Assembly (NCBI RefSeq): GCF_022758235.1
Contig: NZ_JALEBG010000002.1
Span: forward strand, 124,001 to 188,000
Reading direction: 5' to 3'
Source: Pontibacter liquoris
GTDB lineage: Bacteria > Bacteroidota > Bacteroidia > Cytophagales > Hymenobacteraceae
DNA length: 64,000 nucleotides
A program made the translations under genes and the position numbers. The first letter of the stretch is position 1, and every line of letters begins with the position of its first letter. A model generated the notes under the pieces. That model was not told where the DNA came from, made no database searches, and worked only from the letters and a program-made list of their open reading frames with translations. This document shows positions 19,178 to 27,646 of this stretch, one piece after another.

Positions 19178-19237
19178 CACGGTACAGGCTCCATACTCGG
19201 CTACGCCTCACACGCTTCCTGTACGAGACCGTTGTGC
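19172..19237. repeat. attC-like recombination site 1
   Basis: 66 bases from ATCTAAC to GTTGTGC. ATCTAAC fits the R'' consensus RYYYAAC. The arms GGT-ACAGG and CCTGT-ACC pair with an unpaired five-base insert (ACGAG) on the right arm only, the asymmetry typical of attC hairpins. The loop is about 29 bases. The right end shares 13 bases (ACGAGACCGTTGT) with site 2. The right core GTTGTGC deviates from GTTRRRY at one position. Confidence 0.6.
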
Positions 19238-19269
19238 GGCATTAAAATAATAATCTAAAAAATAAGAAA

Positions 19270-19620
19270 ATGGCAGATTGGATATTTAATAAATCTGGGA
19301 ATGCGACAATGATTTATGACAGTGATTGCATTAGAAACAATCGTGGGCAAGTTGTTGCATGGCTATACGGTAACAATATATATTCACTTTCTGGGCAACA
19401 TAAAGGTTGGTTTGACGGAGGAGTCTTTTATGATTCTAATAATAAAGCTATAGGATTTCTTTCAAACTCAACCGGCTACCTTCCATCAAGACCAGGAATT
19501 TCAGGAAGGCCCGGTATGCCTGGGTTTTCGGGAAAACCTGGAAGAGCAGGATTTAGTGGAGTGCCAGGGCGCCCTGGATATGGAGGTTGGTCAGTACATA
19601 ATTTTGAAAATTATTTTTAA
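19270..19620 (+). CDS. Cassette 2: 4-fold beta-flower-like protein with collagen-like tail
   Basis: 116 residues, no signal peptide. The N-terminal half repeats short W/G motifs (NKSGNATMIYD, GQVVAWLYGNNIY, GQHKGWFDGGVFYD, NKAIGFLSNSTGY), the pattern of '4-fold beta flower' proteins. The C-terminal 40 residues are Gly-Pro-rich (RPGISGRPGMPGFSGKPGRA), close to a Gly-x-x collagen-like repeat. Role unknown. Small proteins of this kind are typical cassette cargo in Bacteroidota. AT-rich codon use. Confidence 0.7.
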   Translation: MADWIFNKSGNATMIYDSDCIRNNRGQVVAWLYGNNIYSLSGQHKGWFDGGVFYDSNNKAIGFLSNSTGYLPSRPGISGRPGMPGFSGKPGRAGFSGVPGRPGYGGWSVHNFENYF

Positions 19621-19641
19621 TAGCCAACTGAACCTTAGCAA

Positions 19642-19929
19642 ATGAATACTAATAAAATAGTTTCCAACATTGTAATCGACAGTGACACAACTAATAATGG
19701 AATGATTGTAGGAAACATTCTCGTGTCAAATAATTCTAAATTTATCTTGTCTGGAATGGTAAATGGAGATATTCAAATAGAATCAGGTGCAGAATTGGTA
19801 TGCCATGGAATGATTAATGGAAATGTTTTAAATTATGGTAAATTCAAATTATACGGCACCCTCAATGGAGAAATCACAAATAAAGGTGAAAAGTATATAG
19901 ATATTAATGCTTCACTAAACAAGAAATAA
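19642..19929 (+). CDS. Cassette 2: bactofilin-like beta-helix protein
   Basis: 95 residues made almost entirely of short beta-helix rungs (GMIVGNILVSNNSKFILSG, GMINGNVLNYGKFKLYG, GTLNGEITNKG), each with a G-x-I/V-x-G-x-I/V turn as in bactofilins and other polymer-forming proteins. It is shorter than usual bactofilins and lacks their N-terminal extension. It starts 21 bases after the beta-flower gene in the same cassette, so the two are probably co-expressed. Function unknown. Confidence 0.65.
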   Translation: MNTNKIVSNIVIDSDTTNNGMIVGNILVSNNSKFILSGMVNGDIQIESGAELVCHGMINGNVLNYGKFKLYGTLNGEITNKGEKYIDINASLNKK

Positions 19930-19933
19930 CGTC

Positions 19934-20005
19934 GCACAACATTGTGTAAAAGTCATGCCACGGCCGACGGCCTTGCACGTCTTTTACACGAGACCGTTGT
20001 TAGCG
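19934..20005. repeat. attC-like recombination site 2
   Basis: About 72 bases. The left box GCACAAC pairs over five bases with GTTGT at 19996. The main stem is GTGTAAAAG / CTTTTACAC, continued inside by an imperfect stem and a GGCC-GAC-GGCC tip. As in site 1, GAGACC is unpaired on the right arm only. Shares ACGAGACCGTTGT (19988-20000) with site 1. The exact crossover G is ambiguous between 19996 and 19999. Confidence 0.62.
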
Positions 20006-20024
20006 TTAATTCAAAAAATATAAT

Positions 20025-20651
20025 ATGAGATTTTATACATACTTATTTCTAACATTGCTAATGTTTGGCTGCCAGAACTCGGCCGCGGACAAAAATGCAG
20101 AACCTGAAATTACTAATACAAGCAAGGCTAATAGTTTGCCCCCTCAGAAGTCTGAAACAAAAGCTCAAGTCCCCGCATTAAATGAAGAATACATAAACTG
20201 GGATTCTGTCAGAATAAATGGAAAGCTGCCCATGGTTACCAAAACGACGGCACTTTTCAACCTAATAGGGAAACCTGACAGTATCACCGACCCCAACATG
20301 AGTGATGTTTGTGTTTCTTATTATTACAAAGATTTCAAGTATGCTTATCTAAATAATACCAAAATTGAAATCTACGGAGACACGGCTGTTGTCAGTTCCT
20401 TAGACTTCAGAAAGGGATCTGAATTGAAACTTAAGACGCCAACGTATACCTTTGACAAAAACACATCTTTGGAGTCGCTTGAGAAATTTTTTCCTGTTTC
20501 CGTAAAGGAGAAGTATGAGTTAAATGTGTATGGGATTGGTAAAACCGTGGCTGTCAGTATCCCCACATCAAAAGAACCGTCTGACGACTCTTGGCTACTA
20601 CTCTTCTTGAATGGAAAACTAATCAGGTTAGATTATTACCTGCCGTGTTAA
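20025..20651 (+). CDS. Cassette 3: hypothetical lipoprotein
   Basis: 208 residues. Lipobox TLLMFGC (Cys16), then a low-complexity linker rich in Ser/Asn/Lys and a globular domain from about residue 60 with NLIGKPDSITDPN and a C-terminal SWLLLFLNGKLIRLDYYLPC block. No known family recognised. AT-rich like the other cassette genes. It ends nine bases before the GCTAAC box that complements the start of this cassette. Confidence 0.7.
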   Translation: MRFYTYLFLTLLMFGCQNSAADKNAEPEITNTSKANSLPPQKSETKAQVPALNEEYINWDSVRINGKLPMVTKTTALFNLIGKPDSITDPNMSDVCVSYYYKDFKYAYLNNTKIEIYGDTAVVSSLDFRKGSELKLKTPTYTFDKNTSLESLEKFFPVSVKEKYELNVYGIGKTVAVSIPTSKEPSDDSWLLLFLNGKLIRLDYYLPC

Positions 20652-20701
20652 AAGTCTACAGCTAACCACACTTAAAGCGCACTCAAACGACTTATACTTA
20701 C

Positions 20702-21280
20702 ATGAAAACCGAGAAAGAAAAGATGCTTGCCGGCGAGTTGTATGATGCGCTCGACCCGCAGCTGTCGAAGGAAAGGACCCGAACCCGGTTACTGCTGAAA
20801 GCACTGAACGATAGCCGCGAAGACCAGGATGAAGAACGGGCCCGCATCCTGGAAAAGCTGCTCCCGCAAGCCGGCGAAGGCCTCTGGATACAGCCGCCCT
20901 TTTACTGTGACTATGGCAGCAATATCGTTACCGGCGAGAAAGTATTCTTCAACTTCAATTGCGTAGTGCTGGATGTGATGCAGATTAGTATTGGCAGCCG
21001 CACGCTTTTCGGTCCCAATGTGCAGATCTACACCGCTACGCACCCCATGAACTACAAAGAGCGGGCATCAGGGCTGGAGTTTGCAAAACCAATTGTGATC
21101 GGCGAGGATGTATGGGTGGGCGGCAGTGCCGTTATTTGCCCTGGCATAACCATCGGCGACCGCAGTGTTATCGGTGCCGGCAGCGTAGTGACCAAAGATA
21201 TCCCCGCGGATGTGTTTGCAGCTGGCAACCCCTGCCGCGTTATCCGCCCGGTTTCTCCGGATACCAAGCACGAAGTATAA
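20702..21280 (+). CDS. Maltose O-acetyltransferase-like sugar acetyltransferase
   Basis: 192 residues, left-handed beta-helix (LbH) acetyltransferase using acetyl-CoA. The N-terminal Mac domain (EKEKMLAGELYDALDPQLSKE) is followed by hexapeptide rungs, the catalytic His in TATHPMNYKERASG, and VWVGGSAVICPGITIG with the AGSVVTKDIPADVFAAGNPCRVIR end. Length and motifs fit maa/nodL-type enzymes. GC content returns to backbone values here, marking the right edge of the cassette island. Confidence 0.93.
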   Translation: MKTEKEKMLAGELYDALDPQLSKERTRTRLLLKALNDSREDQDEERARILEKLLPQAGEGLWIQPPFYCDYGSNIVTGEKVFFNFNCVVLDVMQISIGSRTLFGPNVQIYTATHPMNYKERASGLEFAKPIVIGEDVWVGGSAVICPGITIGDRSVIGAGSVVTKDIPADVFAAGNPCRVIRPVSPDTKHEV

Positions 21281-21365
21281 AGGTCATTTGGCTTTGCGCT
21301 TGCTGTAGCAGAAAAGGAAATCAGCCACCCTCAACAGCGCGGCTATACTTGCAGGCGCCATCCTT

Positions 21366-21881
21366 TTACTTTGCAGCCACCGCCTCATCAGGGCACTTCT
21401 GCCCGATCTGCTCCCGCAGGTTCTCCACACAGTTTACCGGAATCAAGGTATAGGTGGCGGTATCGCCGCGGGCGCAGTATTTGAAAGTGGCAAAGCGGGT
21501 GCGGCTTTTGGGATATACCCAGCGGTCCTGGTTGCAGCCATACACCACCAGCGGGAACTCGCGGTAATTATAATCCACAAACGAGGCCACTTTGCCCTGG
21601 TGCACAAACAAAAGGCGGCGGCTTAGCTGCGGCACTGGTTCTCCTTCCCACCGGAAGCCGATGGCATCGCTGATGACGCGCTTATCTTCTCCCGCCTGAA
21701 AGTAGTAGAGCGTGTCCCATTCAAAATCTGTCAGGTCAGCCAGCTGCACCTCCTTATAACCTTTCGAACCAACCTCACCATCGGTAACGGCCGTTTGCAG
21801 GTTGTCCAGCAGCTTGTTGTTGCTGTCTGAGCAGCTCAGCAGGGTCAGTACAGTCAGTAGAAGCAGCAGGTTCTTTCGCAT
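21366..21881 (-). CDS. Hypothetical lipoprotein
   Basis: 171 residues. Lipobox LTLLSC (Cys17). The mature part has LTDFEWDTLYYFQAGED, a YREFPLVVYG strand and a pair of Cys near the C-terminus (VNCVENLREQIGQKC). No known domain recognised. Envelope-located by its signal. Transcribed alone between convergent and same-strand neighbours. Confidence 0.75.
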   Translation of the reverse strand: MRKNLLLLLTVLTLLSCSDSNNKLLDNLQTAVTDGEVGSKGYKEVQLADLTDFEWDTLYYFQAGEDKRVISDAIGFRWEGEPVPQLSRRLLFVHQGKVASFVDYNYREFPLVVYGCNQDRWVYPKSRTRFATFKYCARGDTATYTLIPVNCVENLREQIGQKCPDEAVAAK

Positions 21882-22010
21882 AAGGTATAGGTTGTAATAT
21901 AGAGATGTACGTTAGCGGCTGACACCCGGCCCAGGGCTTGTGTGCCCGTGCGCGCCGGCAGGTATAAATTGTGGCTGCATACAGCCCAAGTTAACTAAAA
22001 ATCTACCCGG

Positions 22011-23153
22011 TTAAAAATCTACCCCGTACAGCCATTCCATCTGGCTTTGTTCTACCTGCCGCGGCATCAGCCGGAACAGCGCATCACGGGCGCCGGCCAG
22101 CAACGGGTTCTGCCACTGTGATACAGCCCCTAACATCCTCGATAGCCGGATAACCTTGGCGGTGCGGGCCAGCCGCCGCCGCTCATACCTTACCAGCGCC
22201 TTGTCTATACGTGTTTCCTGCCCCAGGCATTGCCCCAGCACCACGGCATCTTCTATGGCCTGGCAGGCGCCCTGGCCCATGTTGGGCGTAGTGGCGTGGG
22301 CTGCGTCGCCCAACAGCAGCACCCGCCCGTACGCAAACTTTCGGAGCGGTTTTAAATCGTAAATATCGCCCCAGATGAGCTGTTCAGGCCTGGCAGCAGC
22401 CAGCACAGTGGGCACCGGCGGGTGTACGCCGGTAAAGTGCTGCGCCAGTTGCGCCGGCGTGAGTTGCCGCATCCGTTCATTCGCTTCGGGCGCATTAATG
22501 CAGGCGTACCAGTAAATGCGGTTGCCTGGCAGCGGCGCCATGCCTACGCGGCCCTGCGGCGCCCAGGTTTCGGCCGATATCATCTCGTTGAGCGCTACTC
22601 CCGGATTTTGAATCACAGCGCGCCAGCAGGTATAGCCGGCATAACGGGGCTTGCTTTGTGGCACCAGTTGCCGGCGCACCACCGAGTTAATGCCGTCGGC
22701 AGCGATCAGCAGGTCGGCGGTAGCCTGGGTGCCGTCTGTAAAGGTCACGGTCACCTGTCCGTTTTGCTGATCTATACGTTGGCAGCGCTTGTTCAGCACC
22801 AGCGTACCGGGTTGCAGGTGCTGGTGGAGCACGGCGTGCAGGTCGGCCCGGTGGATGACGAAATTATTGATGCCATACTTGCTACTCAGGGGCTGGGTAT
22901 CCATGTTGCTGATCACCTTGCCAGCAGCATCAAACATGACCAGGCTGGTGAGCTGCTTGCCTCGCGCCACCACCTCTTCGGCCACGCCCAGGCGCTGCAG
23001 CCCCTGTATGGCATTGGCTGCCAGGCCTACGCCGGCACCCACGGGTTTCAGTTCCGGCGCCACTTCGTAAACCGTGGTTGTGATCTGTTGCTGCTGCAGG
23101 GCAATAGCTGCACACAAACCGCCAATACCTCCTCCTATAATGATGGCTTTCAT
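22011..23153 (-). CDS. FAD-dependent monooxygenase (UbiH/salicylate-hydroxylase-like)
   Basis: 380 residues. The three flavin signatures are present: GGGIGGLCAAIAL at the N-terminus, LLIAADGINSVVRRQL (DG motif, mid-protein) and RVLLLGDAAHATTPNMGQGACQAIEDA (GD motif). Class A flavoprotein hydroxylase, NAD(P)H-dependent. The substrate cannot be told; TetX-like and 6-hydroxynicotinate-type enzymes share the layout. Soluble. Confidence 0.9.
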   Translation of the reverse strand: MKAIIIGGGIGGLCAAIALQQQQITTTVYEVAPELKPVGAGVGLAANAIQGLQRLGVAEEVVARGKQLTSLVMFDAAGKVISNMDTQPLSSKYGINNFVIHRADLHAVLHQHLQPGTLVLNKRCQRIDQQNGQVTVTFTDGTQATADLLIAADGINSVVRRQLVPQSKPRYAGYTCWRAVIQNPGVALNEMISAETWAPQGRVGMAPLPGNRIYWYACINAPEANERMRQLTPAQLAQHFTGVHPPVPTVLAAARPEQLIWGDIYDLKPLRKFAYGRVLLLGDAAHATTPNMGQGACQAIEDAVVLGQCLGQETRIDKALVRYERRRLARTAKVIRLSRMLGAVSQWQNPLLAGARDALFRLMPRQVEQSQMEWLYGVDF

Positions 23154-23200
23154 TTTATACTTAGTAGTGCTACATGATTAGTGCTTGGGTAGCCGCTAGC

Positions 23201-24259
23201 CTATACCCGCACTTCAGTCTCCTGCTGCCTGCCGAATACCTTGGCGATCCATTTTGGAAGGAAAATGGAGCCCAGCACCAGGTACGGATAGTAGGTAATG
23301 AGGCGGTAGAGCACCACCACAATGCTGCTGTAGGCACCCAGAAACAAGCCGAAGAAGCTCGGAAAAGCCATCTCCACAATGCCTGCGCCGCCCGGCGTAA
23401 TAGCGATCAGCATCACGATCCAGAAAATGAGGTTGCGGGAAATGATGAGCAGGTGTTCGCTCAGGCTGATGTCTACAAAAGCGGCAATAAGGCAGTTTAG
23501 TAAGAAATAACGCGCGCACCAGACAAATAAAGTAGACACGATCGCCTTGGTCCAGTAGCCGGCCGTATTGCCTTTCAGCTGCTCGGAAGCCCAGATAATT
23601 TCATTGCCGTGCTGGAAAGCGCTTACCCGCCACTTGCGCAGAAAACGGATAGACGTTATTTTGAGCAACAGCCATTTAAAAGCACGGGGCCGGATAAACA
23701 GCGCATAGATCATCATAAAGGTATACACTGCTATCAGGCCGTAGCTGATGTAAAAGGCCGCTTTGAGTTGCGAAATATAGGAAGGGTCCAGGCCAAAGGT
23801 AGGGAACACCTCTCCTTGCGTGGCCAGCAGGGCAATGGGTGCGGCCAGTATAAAGAACATGTTATCGAGCACGGCCGTGAACATGACGTAAGCCAGCGAC
23901 TTGCCCAGCGGAATGCCTTCTTTGTTAAGGATGATGGTCGCCACCGTGGTGCCGCCCACCACCGATGGGGTAACGGCCGAGGCAAATTCCCAGAGCATGA
24001 TCACATCGATGCTGTTGCGCCAGGTCAGAAACTTGTCGGTGAGGTGGCGGATGCGGTACATGTAGCCGGCATCGCGGATGATGAGCACCACGATGGCGGC
24101 CAGCAGCCAGCCCCAGTGCGCCTCGGTAATGCCTTTCAGGTCGTTGAGCTTATCATCCTTGATAAAAAGCCAGGCCGTAGCGGCAAGTCCCAACAACACT
24201 GGTATCAGGATCTTAACAGGGCTAAAGCTTTTTAATATGGTCTTCTTGTTCTGGTCCAT
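23201..24259 (-). CDS. Lysylphosphatidylglycerol synthase-type transmembrane protein (UPF0104)
   Basis: 352 residues from the Met at 24259; upstream codons to 24352 look non-coding. About eight membrane helices; VTPSVVGGTTVATIILNKEG and ITPGGAGIVEMAFPSFFG are the two conserved blocks of the LPG_synthase_TM family, which lacks the aminoacyl-transferase domain here. Such proteins act as flippase-like lipid transporters or are of unknown role. Ends 48 bases before the monooxygenase start, same strand. Confidence 0.88.
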   Translation of the reverse strand: MDQNKKTILKSFSPVKILIPVLLGLAATAWLFIKDDKLNDLKGITEAHWGWLLAAIVVLIIRDAGYMYRIRHLTDKFLTWRNSIDVIMLWEFASAVTPSVVGGTTVATIILNKEGIPLGKSLAYVMFTAVLDNMFFILAAPIALLATQGEVFPTFGLDPSYISQLKAAFYISYGLIAVYTFMMIYALFIRPRAFKWLLLKITSIRFLRKWRVSAFQHGNEIIWASEQLKGNTAGYWTKAIVSTLFVWCARYFLLNCLIAAFVDISLSEHLLIISRNLIFWIVMLIAITPGGAGIVEMAFPSFFGLFLGAYSSIVVVLYRLITYYPYLVLGSIFLPKWIAKVFGRQQETEVRV

Positions 24260-24372
24260 GTAGGTAGTGCGGCTCTTTGCCTGCGGCGCGGCGCAGGGCA
24301 AAAAACAAATTAGGTTGTGCCGGGTAAGTGCTATACGAGGCTTACCGGGCATTTAACCAACGATTGTGCTGG

Positions 24373-25143
24373 CTATTCGACAAACAGTTGTGTTACCTGG
24401 GTGGCCTGCCCTTCTGCCCTGGTAATAATAAAATCGTTGAAGCCCTCGCCTACTTCCACGCCAATTATGTTGAGCTGCAGCATGTCGAGAATAGCCAGGA
24501 AGTTGAAGATCATGCCTATTTTGTCCGGGAACTCGGCAATGAGCTGTGAGAAAGCGAGCTGGCGGCGCTGCTGCACCATGTGCAGAATAATGTCCCGCTG
24601 CTCTTCCAGGGTATAAGGGTAGGTAATAACGGTATGCTTGGGCCGGTTCTGCTCTTCCTCGTAGCGCACCATCACTTTTTCGAACACCCGCATGAGCTTG
24701 TACAGGTTCAGGTCCTGCAGCTCGTACTCAAAGTGGTTGGCATTGGCAATCTGCTGCAGCTCAGGGTGTATGTTGCCGCGGTTTTCCTGGGCCATGCGCT
24801 GCTCCTCCATCTGGGCCAGGTCCGGAATAACGCTTTTATACTTTTTATACTCCAGCAGGTGCTGCACCAGTTCCTGACGGGGGTCAATCTCGTTGCCTTG
24901 TTCGTCTTTATCGGCGCGCGGCAGCAGCATTTTCGCTTTGATGCGCATCAGCGTGGCGGCCGTAAGGATAAAGTCGCTGGCTACTTCGATGTTGAGCTGC
25001 TCCAGCTGCCGGATATAGCCGATAAACTCGTTGGTGATCTGAAAGATCGGAATATCGTGGATGTCCAGCTCATCACGCTCGATAAAGAAGAGCAGCAAGT
25101 CAAAGGGCCCCTCAAACAACGGTAATTTAATCTCGAAACTCAC
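24373..25143 (-). CDS. scpA: Segregation and condensation protein A (kleisin)
   Basis: 256 residues. N-terminal FEGPFDLLLFFIERDELDIHDIPI and SDFILTAATLMRIKAKMLLP are the ScpA family signatures; the C-terminal winged-helix part ends in LLQLNIIGVEVGEGFNDFIIT-type strands. Bridges the two SMC heads in the chromosome condensin. scpB and smc are not in this window. Confidence 0.93.
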   Translation of the reverse strand: MSFEIKLPLFEGPFDLLLFFIERDELDIHDIPIFQITNEFIGYIRQLEQLNIEVASDFILTAATLMRIKAKMLLPRADKDEQGNEIDPRQELVQHLLEYKKYKSVIPDLAQMEEQRMAQENRGNIHPELQQIANANHFEYELQDLNLYKLMRVFEKVMVRYEEEQNRPKHTVITYPYTLEEQRDIILHMVQQRRQLAFSQLIAEFPDKIGMIFNFLAILDMLQLNIIGVEVGEGFNDFIITRAEGQATQVTQLFVE

Positions 25144-25627
25144 CTTTATACGTCTTAATAAGCAAATACCATTAAAATGCCGGGCAGCATCAGCAGAAGT
25201 ATAAGCCAGGTATAAATCGCTGCCTGAGGATTTACTGGCCTGTTGCTATTCTTTCCTCCTGCTTCCGTTACACACCTAACGCTGCGCCGTCCACAAAATT
25301 AATCTTTTTCGCCAGAATGCGCCTATGGCTGCCTAAAGCCTTGCCCCTCACCGATGGACGGCCTCCTTCAGAACAACTTTTACATCGCGCAAGTATAACT
25401 TTGCACACCCCGGTCCGGAGGCTGTGCATTTGAGAGGCAGGCCCGAACGGTTCGCAAAGGCAATAATATAGTTTATACTATATTTCAGAACTTGAATTAA
25501 CCGGCTGCGTAAGTTGGGAAAGGCGCTAAAAGGGCTGCTAGTTTTTTTTATTTTATTACCTTTACAAATTGGTTGAAAGGGTATGATTTCTGCTTTGCCG
25601 GAGATCGTAAACTAAAGCTGATTTATT
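25144..25627. other. Intergenic region upstream of dxs
   Basis: 484 bases. It contains a perfect -7 box TAACTTTG (25396-25403), a small AT hairpin (AATATAGT / ACTATATT at 25465-25484) and an eight-T run at 25542-25549. It is either a long dxs leader or a short unannotated transcript. No reading frame with coding character. Confidence 0.5.
25396..25403 (+). promoter_or_regulatory. -7 promoter element TAACTTTG
   Basis: Exact match to TAnnTTTG, about 250 bases before the dxs start. It would give a long 5' leader or a separate RNA ending at the T-run near 25549. Confidence 0.4.
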
Positions 25628-25654
25628 TTGTTAGAGGTCTATAAAGACAATTCT

Positions 25655-27571
25655 ATGATCATTAAACCCGGAGAGCTGCTCGCCTCTATTCAATCACCTG
25701 CCGACCTTCGGAAATTAAAGCCCGAAGAGCTGCTGCAGGTGAGCCAGGAACTACGGCAGTATATCATTGATGTTGTTTCCATCCATGGCGGTCATTTTGG
25801 GGCCAGCCTGGGGGTGGTGGAGCTCACTACGGCGCTGCATTATGTCTATAACACACCCTACGACCAGCTGGTGTGGGATGTGGGGCACCAGGCCTACGGG
25901 CATAAGATCTTAACGGGTCGCCGCGATATTTTCCATACTAACCGCAAGTATGGCGGCATCTCCGGCTTTCCAAAACGCAAAGAAAGCGAATACGATACCT
26001 TTGGCGTAGGCCACTCCAGCACGTCTATTTCGGCAGCCCTGGGCATGGCGGTCGCCTCCAAGTATAAGCACGAGTTTAACCGCCACCACATTGCCGTGAT
26101 CGGCGATGGTGCCATGACGGGCGGCATGGCGTTTGAAGCCCTGAACCACGCCGGCGTAGCCAACGCCGATCTGCTGGTGGTGCTCAACGACAACTGCATG
26201 AGCATTGACCCGAATGTAGGCGCACTCAAAGAATATTTAACCGACATTACAACCTCCCGCACCTATAACAAAGTGCGCGACGAGATCTGGAACGTGCTGG
26301 GCAAAATCAGCAAGTTCGGCCCCAATGCACAGCACATCGCCTCTAAAGTGGAAAGCGGCGTTAAAGCTACCCTGCTCAAGCAAAGCAACCTGTTCGAGTC
26401 GTTGAAGTTCCGCTATTTCGGCCCAATCGACGGCCACGACATCAACCATCTGGTATCGGTACTGGAAGACTTAAAACACATTCCGGGTCCGAAAATTCTG
26501 CATTGCGTTACCACCAAAGGCAAAGGCTTTGCCCTGGCCGAGAAAGAGCAAACCAAATGGCACGCGCCCGGCACGTTCGACAAGATCACGGGCGAGATCT
26601 ACAAAAAACATTTTGACACGCCGCAGCCACCCAAGTACCAGGATGTGTTTGGCCATACGATGGTAGAACTGGCCGAGCAAAACCCTAAGATCATGGGTAT
26701 TACCCCGGCCATGCCGTCGGGCTGCTCGCTTAATATCATGATGGAAGCCATGCCCGACCGTGCCTTTGACGTGGGCATTGCCGAGCAGCACGCCGTTACG
26801 TTTTCAGCTGGTTTAGCTACGCAGGGGCTGGTGCCGTTCTGCAACGTGTACAGCTCATTTATGCAGCGCGGCTATGACCAGGTGGTGCACGACGTGTGCC
26901 TCCAGAACCTGCACGTGGTGTTCTGCCTCGACCGGGCCGGTTTTGCCGGCGCCGACGGCCCTACCCATCACGGTGCGTACGATATTGCCTTTATGCGCTG
27001 TCTGCCCAACATGGTGGTATCGGCTCCGATGAACGAGCAGGAACTGCGCAATTTAATGTATACGGCCTCACAGGACGGCGCCGGTCCGTTTACCATCCGC
27101 TACCCACGTGGCGAAGGCGTGATGCCGCAGTGGCGCACCCCGCTGGAACTGATCGAAGTGGGCAAGGGCCGTACGGTGCAGGAAGGCGAAGAAGTGGCTA
27201 TCCTGACCTTTGGCCACATCGGCAACTATGCCGTAGATGTTTGCCAGAAACTTGGTTACGAGGGCATCAAACCGGGCCACTACGACATGCGTTTTGCCAA
27301 GCCACTGGACGAGGAACTGCTTCACCATATTTTCAGCAAGTATGACAAGGTGATTACCGTGGAAGACGGCTGCCTGCCCGGCGGTTTCGGAAGCGCAGTG
27401 CTGGAGTTTATGGTCGACAACGGCTACACGGCACAGGTAAAACGCTTGGGCATTCCGGATGCGATCTTCGAGCACGGCTCCCAGCTGGAACTTCAGAAAG
27501 AAGCCGGCTTCGATCCTACCGCAATCGAAAACACCGTTCGCCAACTGCTGGGCGTGCCGGTGAAAGTATAG
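25655..27571 (+). CDS. dxs: 1-deoxy-D-xylulose-5-phosphate synthase
   Basis: 638 residues from the ATG at 25655; a TTG nine codons upstream is the alternative. Thiamine-diphosphate enzyme joining pyruvate and glyceraldehyde-3-phosphate, first step of the MEP isoprenoid pathway. Signatures: HGGHFGASLGVVELT, the GDGAMTGGMAFEALNHAG...NDN cofactor motif, AEQHAVTFSAGLA, and the C-terminal transketolase domain with DRAGFAGADGPTHHG. Followed by a terminator at 27607. The downstream UbiA gene at 63.8 kb would also use isoprenoids. Confidence 0.97.
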   Translation: MIIKPGELLASIQSPADLRKLKPEELLQVSQELRQYIIDVVSIHGGHFGASLGVVELTTALHYVYNTPYDQLVWDVGHQAYGHKILTGRRDIFHTNRKYGGISGFPKRKESEYDTFGVGHSSTSISAALGMAVASKYKHEFNRHHIAVIGDGAMTGGMAFEALNHAGVANADLLVVLNDNCMSIDPNVGALKEYLTDITTSRTYNKVRDEIWNVLGKISKFGPNAQHIASKVESGVKATLLKQSNLFESLKFRYFGPIDGHDINHLVSVLEDLKHIPGPKILHCVTTKGKGFALAEKEQTKWHAPGTFDKITGEIYKKHFDTPQPPKYQDVFGHTMVELAEQNPKIMGITPAMPSGCSLNIMMEAMPDRAFDVGIAEQHAVTFSAGLATQGLVPFCNVYSSFMQRGYDQVVHDVCLQNLHVVFCLDRAGFAGADGPTHHGAYDIAFMRCLPNMVVSAPMNEQELRNLMYTASQDGAGPFTIRYPRGEGVMPQWRTPLELIEVGKGRTVQEGEEVAILTFGHIGNYAVDVCQKLGYEGIKPGHYDMRFAKPLDEELLHHIFSKYDKVITVEDGCLPGGFGSAVLEFMVDNGYTAQVKRLGIPDAIFEHGSQLELQKEAGFDPTAIENTVRQLLGVPVKV

Positions 27572-27606
27572 CGTAGGTTTTAGACGTTAGATTTTAAATT
27601 TTAGAT

Positions 27607-27646
27607 AAAAGGTCTCACAGGTGTTATACTTGTGAGACCTTTTATT
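27607..27646 (+). terminator. Rho-independent terminator of dxs
   Basis: 13-bp stem AAAAGGTCTCACA (27607-27619) / TGTGAGACCTTTT (27631-27643), then ATTTT. The T-tail merges with the left inverted repeat of the following element. Confidence 0.85.

Larger units (their letters stand above)
18266..20690 (+). mobile_element. Integron-like gene-cassette array without integrase (CALIN-like)
   Basis: An AT-rich island inside a GC-rich backbone. It reads as three cassettes, each starting with a GTT core and ending with its exact complement: GTTAGATACA at 18266 with TGTATCTAAC at 19169-19178; GTTGTGCG at 19231 with CGCACAAC at 19933-19940; GTTAGC at 19999 with GCTAAC at 20661-20666. That is what integron cassettes show, because both ends of the circular cassette meet in its own attC. 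Two attC-like hairpins lie between. All four genes point the same way. No integrase gene or attI is seen, and the last attC appears decayed. Confidence 0.65.

Noticed and set aside
18266..20690. Prophage or IS as the source of the AT-rich island
   Set aside because: No phage, transposase or integrase gene; boundaries match cassette-like recombination sites instead.
25411..25460. GGTCCGGA resembling the SRP RNA core
   Set aside because: The conserved GGAAGCAG loop and the paired flanks are missing.
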